64,000 nucleotides of DNA, taken from Roseomonas elaeocarpi. Lineage in GTDB: Bacteria > Pseudomonadota > Alphaproteobacteria > Acetobacterales > Acetobacteraceae. Below, piece by piece: positions 15,577-23,119 of this stretch (position 1 is the first letter of the stretch; every line of letters begins with the position of its first letter). A model generated the notes under the pieces. The model saw nothing but the letters and a program-made list of their open reading frames with translations, did no database searches and was not told the origin of the DNA. Made by a program: the position numbers and the translations under genes. Where the stretch lies: the NCBI RefSeq assembly GCF_042433915.1, contig NZ_JBHLUN010000012.1:62001-126000 (forward strand), written 5' to 3'.

Positions 15577-16665
15577 GTGCAAGACTGGACCACGTTTCCG
15601 CGCGCGCCGACGCTGTCACGGGGGCTGGCGAGCCTGCCCCCGGGGCTGGACGGGCGCAGCGCCGCCATCCTGCGACAGATCGTGGAGCTTTACGTCGAGA
15701 CCGGGGGCCCGGTCGGTTCGCGCACCCTGTCGCGGCGGCTGCCGGTCACGCTGTCGCCCGCCACCATCCGCAACGCCATGTCCGATCTCGAGGAAGCGGG
15801 GCTGCTGTTCGCGCCGCATACCAGCGCCGGGCGCCTGCCGACGGAACGGGGCCTGCGCCTTTTCGTGGACGGGCTGCTGGAATTCGGCGACCTGACGGAG
15901 GAGGAGCGCGAGGCCATCGCCGCCCGTTGCGCCGCCTCGGGCCGCTCGCTCCAGGATACGCTGGGCGAGGCCGGGCGGATGCTGTCGGGCCTGGCGGGGG
16001 CGGCCGGGCTGGTGCTGGCGCCCAAGACAGATGACCGGGTCCGGCACATCGAGTTCGTGCCGCTCGGCACCGGCCGGGCCCTGGTGGTGCTGGTGGGCGA
16101 AGGCGGGCAGGTCGAGAACCGCGTGATCTCCGTTCCCGCGGGCCTGCCGACGGGATCGCTGGTGCAGGCCAGCAACTACCTCAACGCCCGCCTCAGCGGC
16201 CGGACGCTGGAGGATACCCGCACCGAGGTCACCGAGGAGATCGCCGCAAACCGCTCCGCCCTCGATGCGCTCACGGCGCAGGTGGTGGAATCCGGCCTCG
16301 CCACCTGGACGGGCGGCGGCGGGGGCTCGCTGATCCTGCGGGGGCAGTCGCGGCTGCTGGAGAACCTCGACCAGACGGCGCGCGTGGAGGAGATCCAGGC
16401 GCTGTTCGACCGGCTGGAAGCGCAGGAAACCATGCTGCGCCTCTTGGAGCTGGTGCAGCGCGGCGAGGGCGTCCAGATTTTCATCGGCGCCGAGAGCGGG
16501 CTGTTCGACGCTTCGGGCGTGTCGATGGTGGTGGCCCCTTTCCGCAACGGCAAGGAACAGATCATCGGCGCCGTCGGCGTTCTGGGGCCGACCCGGATCA
16601 ATTACGGCCGGATCATCCCGGTGGTGGACTACACCGCGCGGGTGATCGGCCGGCTGCTGGGCTGA
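15577..16665 (+). CDS. hrcA: Heat-inducible transcriptional repressor HrcA
   Basis: A 362-residue repressor of CIRCE-controlled heat-shock genes. The N-terminal winged helix is clear (ILRQIVELYVETGGPVGSRTLSRRLPVTLSPATIRNAMSDLEEAGL), followed by PHTSAGRLPTERGLRLFVD and the C-terminal domain ending GVLGPTRINYGRIIPVVDYTARVI. A GTG at 15577 gives a family-like N-terminus; the ATG at 15529 lies upstream of the promoter. No Shine-Dalgarno precedes the GTG, consistent with leaderless translation. No CIRCE element was noticed nearby; its targets, and the usual neighbour grpE, are not in the window. Confidence 0.93.
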   Translation: MQDWTTFPRAPTLSRGLASLPPGLDGRSAAILRQIVELYVETGGPVGSRTLSRRLPVTLSPATIRNAMSDLEEAGLLFAPHTSAGRLPTERGLRLFVDGLLEFGDLTEEEREAIAARCAASGRSLQDTLGEAGRMLSGLAGAAGLVLAPKTDDRVRHIEFVPLGTGRALVVLVGEGGQVENRVISVPAGLPTGSLVQASNYLNARLSGRTLEDTRTEVTEEIAANRSALDALTAQVVESGLATWTGGGGGSLILRGQSRLLENLDQTARVEEIQALFDRLEAQETMLRLLELVQRGEGVQIFIGAESGLFDASGVSMVVAPFRNGKEQIIGAVGVLGPTRINYGRIIPVVDYTARVIGRLLG

Positions 16666-16755
16666 CGGGAGCGCCGGGACCGCGTTTGCGGGCCCGGGAC
16701 CCGTTTCGCGCCGGTATCGCCGGCCCTTGATCCCGCGCCTCCCGCTCCCGGGCCG

Positions 16756-17076
16756 TTACTCCTGGGCCGTTCCACTCAGCGGCGGCGCGCTGCGCGGCGA
16801 CTCGCTCTTGCCCTGTGGCTTGTTGCCGGTCTGATCCCCGGTATGGTTCCTGGCCGCGACGTTGACGTTGGCTTCCTCGCCCGACTCGCCCGGGGGTGCC
16901 TTGGCCACGCTGTCGGCCGGATTGACCTTGTAGTCCTCCGGCGTCACGCCCTTGGCGTTCGGATCGTGCTGGTCGTCGGCCCGGTCGTGCGGACCGACAT
17001 TGGCGGGACGCGCGGACTTGGTCTTGGTGCCACCGCCCCAGGTTTCGAACTCTTCTCTCAGCGTTTCTTCGGCCAC
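16756..17076 (-). CDS. Hydrophilic, probably disordered hypothetical protein, 106 aa
   Basis: A very polar protein rich in Asn, Asp, Lys, Gly and Pro with no hydrophobic core. It begins AEETLREEFETWGGGTKTKSARP and contains DRADDQHDPNAKGVTPEDYKVNPAD. The GTG start has AAGGAGG at good spacing, which decides it over an in-frame upstream ATG at 17097. The composition resembles small stress-related disordered proteins, but no family is recognised. It is convergent with hrcA. Confidence 0.7.
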   Translation of the reverse strand: MAEETLREEFETWGGGTKTKSARPANVGPHDRADDQHDPNAKGVTPEDYKVNPADSVAKAPPGESGEEANVNVAARNHTGDQTGNKPQGKSESPRSAPPLSGTAQE

Positions 17077-17160
17077 GGCGGCACCTCCTTGCTGCAAGGG
17101 GTAACGCCCGGCTCGGCGCCCGGTTGAGGGGTTCGGGTCAGAGGATGATGGCCGGACGAG

Positions 17161-17189
17161 GCCCGGGCCGTGCGCACCACGGCCCGGGC
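17161..17189. terminator. Hairpin terminator after the peptide-binding protein gene
   Basis: A perfect 12-bp stem, GCCCGGGCCGTG / CACGGCCCGGGC, with a 5-nt loop, immediately downstream (minus strand) of the SBP_bac_5 stop codon. Confidence 0.7.
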
Positions 17190-17196
17190 AGCCGCG

Positions 17197-18783
17197 CTAC
17201 TCGAGGTAGGTACCGACGAAGATGTTGTTGCCCAGCGGGATCTGCACGAAGTCGTGGACCTTCTTGGCCATCGCCACCGGATAGGGCACCTCCAGCCCGA
17301 AGACGATCGGGGCGGCTTCGAGGTAGCGCGCCTGGATCTCCCGGTAGAGCTCGGCCCGCTTCGCCACGTCCAGCTCCTCCTGGCTCTGGAGGAACAGGGC
17401 CTCCACGCCCTCGTCACGCCAGCCGGTACGCTGGTTCTGGCGCAGGGGATAGTAGGTGAAGAGCGAGGTGACCTGCTTCGGGTCGTTCAGGTCGTTGGTC
17501 CACAGCGCCGTGCGCATCTGGAAGTCGCTGTTGTTGGTGCGCGCCAGGCGGGTGGCGTTTTCCAGCTGCTCGATCTTCAGCTTGACGCCGAGCGGCGCCC
17601 ACATCTGCTGCAGCGACACCAGCTTGGCGTTGTCGTCGACATTGCCGGCCAGCGCGAGGCAGGTGATCTCGAAGCCGTTGGAGAAGCCCGCCGCCGCCAG
17701 CAGCGCCCGGGCCTTGGCGAGGTCGTAGGGATAGGGCTGCTCCGGCCCAGAGGCCAGCGGCGTCGTCATCGGCATGAAGGAGCGCTGCGGCAGGCCAGTA
17801 TTGTAGCTCACCAGCTGGTTCAGCGCCTGCTTGTTGGTGGCGTAGTTCAGCGCCTGCCGCACGCGCTGGTCCGACAGCGGGTTGGCGGTGCCGTCGGGCA
17901 GCTTCGGGCGGTTGTTCAGGCTGAAGTAGTTCACCTGCGCCGCCGGAAACAGCGTCATGTTCAGCTTCGGATCGTTGCGCAGCTCGGCCACGCGGGAATA
18001 GGGCACGAACTCGGCCGCGTCGATCTCGCCGGCGCGCAGCTTCAGGATGCGCGTGGAGTCGTCGGGCACGATCACCAGCCGCACGGCGTCGAGGTAGGGC
18101 AGCGCCTGCCCGTCGGCACCCTTCTTCCAGTAGTACGGGTTGCGGGTGAGCACCATCTCGCTGCCGCGGGTCCAGCGGCTGAGCACGAAGGGGCCGGAGC
18201 CGATGGGATGCTCGGCGAAGTTCTTGCTCTTCTCCAGCAGGTCCGCGCCCGGTGCCGCCATCAGCAGCTTTTCCGGCATGATGCCGCTGTTGAAGGTGGC
18301 GAGTTCCTGCAGGATCGCGGGATCGGGCTTGCTCAGGTGCAGGATCACGACGTCCTGGCCCTCGGTGTCGATCGAGGCCACGGATTCCAGCAGAAAGGCG
18401 AAGTCGCCGCCGGTGTCCTTGTTGCGCGCGCGGTCGAGCGACCACTTCACGTCGCCCACCGTGATCGGCGAGCCGTCGGAGAACTTCGTGTCGGGACGCA
18501 GCCGGAAGCGCAGCGTCTTGCCGTCTTCCGACAGCGTGTGCTCGACCGCGAGGCCGGGTTCGAGCCCCTTCCCGTCGGGCGTCGGCTGCAGGAGCGTGTC
18601 GTACAGGTTGAGCGAGATCCAGATATCGGCGTTCTGCGTCGTGTGGACGGGATCGAGGAAGATGCTGTCCATCGCGCGGCCGAAGCTGAAGGTGCCGCCG
18701 CGCTTGAGCGCCCAGGCGGGCAGCGGCGCCGCCAGCAGCGCCGCGACGAGGGCGGGTGCGATCCAGCGCAGGCGAGGTGTCAT
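17197..18783 (-). CDS. Peptide/nickel-type ABC transporter substrate-binding protein (SBP_bac_5)
   Basis: A 528-residue periplasmic binding protein of the DppA/OppA cluster. Signal peptide: RLRWIAPALVAALLAAPLPAWA. Family features include GRAMDSIFLDPVHTTQNADIWISLNLYDTLLQ near the N-terminus, FSDGSPITVGDVKWSLDRA and DQRVRQALNYATNKQALNQLV. The ATG at 18783 places the signal peptide at the N-terminus. No permease or ATPase gene adjoins it, so the partner transporter is elsewhere; the ligand (peptide, opine or similar) cannot be told from the sequence. Confidence 0.9.
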   Translation of the reverse strand: MTPRLRWIAPALVAALLAAPLPAWALKRGGTFSFGRAMDSIFLDPVHTTQNADIWISLNLYDTLLQPTPDGKGLEPGLAVEHTLSEDGKTLRFRLRPDTKFSDGSPITVGDVKWSLDRARNKDTGGDFAFLLESVASIDTEGQDVVILHLSKPDPAILQELATFNSGIMPEKLLMAAPGADLLEKSKNFAEHPIGSGPFVLSRWTRGSEMVLTRNPYYWKKGADGQALPYLDAVRLVIVPDDSTRILKLRAGEIDAAEFVPYSRVAELRNDPKLNMTLFPAAQVNYFSLNNRPKLPDGTANPLSDQRVRQALNYATNKQALNQLVSYNTGLPQRSFMPMTTPLASGPEQPYPYDLAKARALLAAAGFSNGFEITCLALAGNVDDNAKLVSLQQMWAPLGVKLKIEQLENATRLARTNNSDFQMRTALWTNDLNDPKQVTSLFTYYPLRQNQRTGWRDEGVEALFLQSQEELDVAKRAELYREIQARYLEAAPIVFGLEVPYPVAMAKKVHDFVQIPLGNNIFVGTYLE

Positions 18784-19123
18784 GCCGTTCGGTGTCCTGT
18801 TGCGGTGCGGCGCGCGCGAGGGGGCGCCCTGCACGGCGCCGAGCTTTCCGCGTGCCGACGGAATGGTCAAAACCATTCTGCGGCTGTCACGGATCGGCCA
18901 GCCCTCCGCCGCGCGCGCTTTGCCGGTTTGACGTGCAGATCCGCGTCTCCCGCGAGGCAGCCTGTCGCGCCGGCGTTCATTGCTGCCCCGCAACGCGCCG
19001 GATGCCGCATCGCCGCCGTCGCCCCCATCAAGCTGCCTGCGCTAGCCTCCTTCCCGATGCCTGCCGGTGCTGCCCGCCGGCGCCGCCTGCCGGCATTGCC
19101 CCGGCCTGACTGAGGATGCGCCC

Positions 19124-20263
19124 ATGCCCCGTGATCCCGCCCTGCCGCTGCTGCTGACGCCAGGCCCGGTCAGCGTTTCGCGCAGCACCAAGGAGGTGAT
19201 GCTGCTCGACCGGCCCTCGGGCGACGTGGAGTTTTCCGCCGACCTGCGCTTCGCGCGGGAATACCTAGTGAGCATCGTGAACGGCGGGGGGCGCTACACC
19301 GCCGTGCCGGTGCCGGGCAGCGCGACCTATGCCAACGAGGCGGTGATCGCCACGCTGGTGCCGGAGGGCGGCAAGCTGCTGCTGCACAGCAACGGCGTTT
19401 ACGGCGACCGGCTGATCGAGATCTGCGAGGCGTTGGGCACGCCTTACGCCGTGTTGCGGACGGAGCCCTTCACCCCGCCCACGGCGGCGCAGTTCGAGGC
19501 GATGCTGCGCGCCGATCCCGTCATCACCCACATCATGGTGGTCCACTGCGAAACCAGCACGGGCGTGCTGAACCCGCTGGAGGAGGTGGCCGCACTGTGC
19601 CAGCGCTACGCCAAGCGGCTGCTGATCGACGCGGTGGCCTCCTTCGGCGCGATCGACCTCGACGCGCGAAGCTTGCGCTTCGACGCGGCGGTGCTGTCCT
19701 CCAACAAGTGCATGCAGGGCGTGCCCGGCGTCGGCTGGGCGGTGGTGGCGCGCGACGCGCTGGAAGGCGCCAAGGGCCACTGCCGCTCGCTCACGCTCGA
19801 CCTTTGGGACCAGGAACAGCACATGCAGCGCACCGGCGGCTTCCGCTTCACGCCGCCGACCCACGTGGTCTCCGCCTTCGCGCAGGCCTGTCGTGAGCAC
19901 GCGGACGAGGGCGGCGCGCCGGCGCGGCTGGCGCGCTACCGGCGCAACTGGCGGCGCCTGGTGGACGGGATGCGGCAGATGGGCTTCGCGACGGTGGTGC
20001 CCGATGCCCACGCCTCGCCGATCGTCGCCACCTTCCGCGCGCCCGAGCACCCGGGCTTCAGCTTCGAGGCGCTGTTCGCCGGCATGAAGCGGCGCGGCTT
20101 CGTGATCTTTCCCGGGCGGCTGGCGCTCGCCAACACCTTCCGCATCGGCTGCATGGGCGCGGTGGAGGAAGCCGACATCGCCGAGGCCATGGAAGCCCTG
20201 GCCGAGGTCATGACGGAGATGGGCATCCGCGATCTCGGCCGCGTCGAGGCGGCCGGGGCGTGA
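19124..20263 (+). CDS. phnW: PhnW-like 2-aminoethylphosphonate--pyruvate aminotransferase
   Basis: A 379-residue class V PLP aminotransferase. LLLTPGPVSVS at the N-terminus, HCETSTGVLNPLEEVAAL, DAVASFGAIDLD and the lysine segment SSNKCMQGVPGVGWAVV match the PhnW branch better than serine-glyoxylate aminotransferases. It would convert 2-aminoethylphosphonate and pyruvate to phosphonoacetaldehyde and alanine. No phnX, phnA or phosphonate transporter is adjacent, so the pathway assignment is tentative. The ATG at 19124 is preceded by TGAGGA. A UUCG hairpin separates it from glnD. Confidence 0.75.
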   Translation: MPRDPALPLLLTPGPVSVSRSTKEVMLLDRPSGDVEFSADLRFAREYLVSIVNGGGRYTAVPVPGSATYANEAVIATLVPEGGKLLLHSNGVYGDRLIEICEALGTPYAVLRTEPFTPPTAAQFEAMLRADPVITHIMVVHCETSTGVLNPLEEVAALCQRYAKRLLIDAVASFGAIDLDARSLRFDAAVLSSNKCMQGVPGVGWAVVARDALEGAKGHCRSLTLDLWDQEQHMQRTGGFRFTPPTHVVSAFAQACREHADEGGAPARLARYRRNWRRLVDGMRQMGFATVVPDAHASPIVATFRAPEHPGFSFEALFAGMKRRGFVIFPGRLALANTFRIGCMGAVEEADIAEAMEALAEVMTEMGIRDLGRVEAAGA

Positions 20264-20287
20264 GCCACCGTTCCTGACTTATCTCCT

Positions 20288-20311
20288 GCCGCACCGGTTC
20301 GCCGGTGCGGC
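20288..20311. terminator. Bidirectional terminator between phnW-like gene and glnD
   Basis: A perfect 10-bp stem, GCCGCACCGG / CCGGTGCGGC, capped by a TTCG tetraloop, between convergent stop codons. Confidence 0.75.
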
Positions 20312-20317
20312 GGCACG

Positions 20318-23119
20318 TCAGAACACGGCGCGGACCACCGGCGCGGCGTCCTCGGCCTCCACCCGGGGGGACAGCGCCCCCAGGATGGCGTTGCGCAGCG
20401 AGGCCAGCTTGCGCTCGTTCTCGACCTTCAGCCCGAACACGTCCTTGACGTAGAACACGTCCACCGCCCGCACGCCGTAGGTGGTGATGTGGGCCGAGGC
20501 GATCTGCAGCCCCTGCTCGCTGATGGCCGCCGTCACGTCGTGCAGCAGGCCGGGACGGTCGCGGGCATTGACCTCGATCACGCTGTGCGAGGTGCTGGCG
20601 TGGTTGTCCAGCAGCACGCGCGGCGGCACCGTCACCGCGCGCAGGCGCGAGGGCTCGCGCCGGACCTTGCGGATCTCCTCGGCCAGGCGGATGCGCCCCG
20701 TGAGCGCGCCCTCGATCAGCACGCCCAGGCGGCTGAGGCGGTGCGGCGCTTCCAGCATCCCGCCGGTGGCGTCCTGCACCCAGAAGGTGTCGAGCGCCAT
20801 ACCGTTGGTCATGGTGTGGATGCGCGCGTCCACGATCGAGGCGCCGCCCAGCGCCAGGGCGCCCGCGATCTGCGAGAACAGGCCGGGATGGTCGGCGGCG
20901 AAGACCGTGACCTCGGTGACCGCGCGGCTGTCGAGCACGCGGGTGCGCACCGTCAGCGGCGCCGCGGTGGCCTCGGCCTCGCGCATCAGCGCGGCGTGGC
21001 GGGCGTGGGTGGCGGCGTCGAAGGAAAGCCAATAGCCGGGGTAGCCAGCGCGCAGAAAACTTTCCACCGCCTCGCGCGGCCAGTCGGACAGCAACGCCTC
21101 GACCGCCTGCTTGGCGCGCGCCACGCGCACGTCGCGCTCGGGTACCGACAGCCCGCCGGCCAGCACCTCGGCCACGCGCCAGTAGAGCTCGCGCAGCAGG
21201 GTGGCCTTCCAGCCGTTCCAGACCTTGGGCCCAACCGCGCGCATGTCGGCGACCGTCAGCAGCAGCAAGAGGCGCAGGCGCTCGGGCGACTGCACCACCT
21301 CGGCCAGGTCGAGAATGGTCTTGGGGTCGTCGATGTCACGCTTGAAGGCCACCTGGGAGATCAGCAGGTGGTTCAGCACCAGCCAGGACACCGTCTCGGT
21401 TTCTTCCGGCGACAGGCCCAGGCGCGGGCAGACCTCGGTCGCGATGGCGGCGCCGAGCTCGGAATGGTCGCCGCCGCGGCCCTTGGCGATGTCGTGCAGC
21501 AGCGTGGCGACGTAGAGCGCCCGGCGTGACTGCACCTGCCCGATCAGCTCCGACGCCACCGGGGCCACGTCCTCGAGGCCGCCCCCGTCCAGCGTGTTGA
21601 GCACGCCGATCGCCTCGATCGTGTGCTCCTCGACGGTGTAGACGTGGTAGGTGTCGAACTGCATCAGCCCGACGATGCGGGCCCAGTCGGGGATGAAGCG
21701 GCTGAGGAAGCCCACCTCGTTCAGCACCCGCATCCAGTGGGCCGAGGCGTGGCCGGTCAGCAGTTCCAGGAACAGCTCGCCCGCCGCCGGATCCTCGCGC
21801 AGCGGCACGGCGAAGCGGGCGTTGCGGATCAGCTGCCGATGGGCGAGCGGGTGCAGCTCCCACCCCCGGTCGCGCGCGATGCGCACGAGGCGCAGCATCA
21901 CCGCCGAGTCGGCGGCGACGTCGAAGCCCGGCGCGATCAGGGCGCGGCCGTCGGCCAGCGTGATGCCAGCCGCCGTGTCCTCGGCACCCGGCGTGGGCTG
22001 CAGGGCGGGCGGGCCCAGGGTGGCGCGCTCGATCGCGGGCTCCAGCAACCGGCTCAGCCGCACCACGTCGCGGGCGGTGAGGAAGAAGTGCTTCATGAAG
22101 CGCTCCACCCCTTCCTGCTTGCCGTGCCGGGTGTAGCCCATGCGGGCGCCCACCACCGGCTGCAGGTCGAAGGTCAGGCGCTCCTCGGCGCGGCCCGTGG
22201 TGTAGTGGAGGTGGAAGCGCACCGTCCAAAGGAAGCTCCAGGCCCGGCGGAAGGCCCGCGCCTCATCGGCCGTGAGCAGCCCGCCGCCCGGGCTGTCGGA
22301 GCCCACGAGCTGCCACATCTTCTGGGTGCCGAAGGCGTAGGAGGCGAACCAGTACATGGCCTGAAGGTCGCGCAAGCCCCCGCGACCTTCCTTGATGTGC
22401 GGTTCCACCAAGTAAGGGCTGTCGCCGTAGCGCTTGTGGCGGGCCTGCCGCTCGGCGCGCTTGGCATGAAAGAACTGGCCGATGCCCCATTCGCGGCGCG
22501 CGGCGCCGAAGGCGGTCTCGAATTCCTCGAAGATGGCCGCGTCGCCCGACAGGAAGCGGGCTTCCAGCAGCGCCGTCTGCACCGTGGCGTCCTTGTGCGC
22601 CTCCTCGATGCACTCGGCGACCGAACGCGTGGCGTGGCCGACCTTCAGGCCCAGGTCCCACAGCAGGTAGAGCATGAACTCCACCGCGCGCTGCCCGCCG
22701 GGGTTCAGCGGCGCGCGCGACACGAACAGCAGGTCGATGTCGCTGAAGGGCGCCAGCACGCCGCGGCCGTAGCCGCCGGTGGCGGCGAGGGCGAAGGGCT
22801 CCTCCTCGGCCTCGGAGCCGGCGACGGCCAGGCTGTAGCGGTGGATCGCGGCGATCAGCCCGTCCATCAGCGCGCCCAGGCGGCGGCCGGCGAAAAGGCC
22901 CGGCAGCTCGCCGCGCTCGAATTCCTCCTGGATGCTGCCCTGGATGCGGCCGAGGCGGCGGCGCAGCAGCGACAAGGCGAGGTCGCGCGACAGCGGGGTG
23001 CCGCGGGCGGTGATGCCCGCAGGGGAAGGACCGGAGTAGAGCAGGCTCTCGGTCAGGGCCTGCGCGTCATCCGAGGAAGCAATGCTCACGAAGTCCAGGC
23101 TGTCGCCGAAGAGTTTCAT
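20318..23119 (-). CDS. glnD: Bifunctional [protein-PII] uridylyltransferase/uridylyl-removing enzyme
   Basis: A 933-residue nitrogen sensor that uridylylates PII proteins under low glutamine and removes UMP when glutamine is high. Domains in order: nucleotidyltransferase (GGYGRGVLAPFSDIDLLF, about 113-132, with the catalytic Asp pair), a linker, an HD phosphohydrolase domain (LLHDIAKGRGGDHSELGA), and two C-terminal ACT domains that bind glutamine. The ATG lies one base inside the mutS stop (TGATG), so the two are coupled. The mutS-glnD pair is conserved in related alphaproteobacteria. Confidence 0.95.
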   Translation of the reverse strand: MKLFGDSLDFVSIASSDDAQALTESLLYSGPSPAGITARGTPLSRDLALSLLRRRLGRIQGSIQEEFERGELPGLFAGRRLGALMDGLIAAIHRYSLAVAGSEAEEEPFALAATGGYGRGVLAPFSDIDLLFVSRAPLNPGGQRAVEFMLYLLWDLGLKVGHATRSVAECIEEAHKDATVQTALLEARFLSGDAAIFEEFETAFGAARREWGIGQFFHAKRAERQARHKRYGDSPYLVEPHIKEGRGGLRDLQAMYWFASYAFGTQKMWQLVGSDSPGGGLLTADEARAFRRAWSFLWTVRFHLHYTTGRAEERLTFDLQPVVGARMGYTRHGKQEGVERFMKHFFLTARDVVRLSRLLEPAIERATLGPPALQPTPGAEDTAAGITLADGRALIAPGFDVAADSAVMLRLVRIARDRGWELHPLAHRQLIRNARFAVPLREDPAAGELFLELLTGHASAHWMRVLNEVGFLSRFIPDWARIVGLMQFDTYHVYTVEEHTIEAIGVLNTLDGGGLEDVAPVASELIGQVQSRRALYVATLLHDIAKGRGGDHSELGAAIATEVCPRLGLSPEETETVSWLVLNHLLISQVAFKRDIDDPKTILDLAEVVQSPERLRLLLLLTVADMRAVGPKVWNGWKATLLRELYWRVAEVLAGGLSVPERDVRVARAKQAVEALLSDWPREAVESFLRAGYPGYWLSFDAATHARHAALMREAEATAAPLTVRTRVLDSRAVTEVTVFAADHPGLFSQIAGALALGGASIVDARIHTMTNGMALDTFWVQDATGGMLEAPHRLSRLGVLIEGALTGRIRLAEEIRKVRREPSRLRAVTVPPRVLLDNHASTSHSVIEVNARDRPGLLHDVTAAISEQGLQIASAHITTYGVRAVDVFYVKDVFGLKVENERKLASLRNAILGALSPRVEAEDAAPVVRAVF

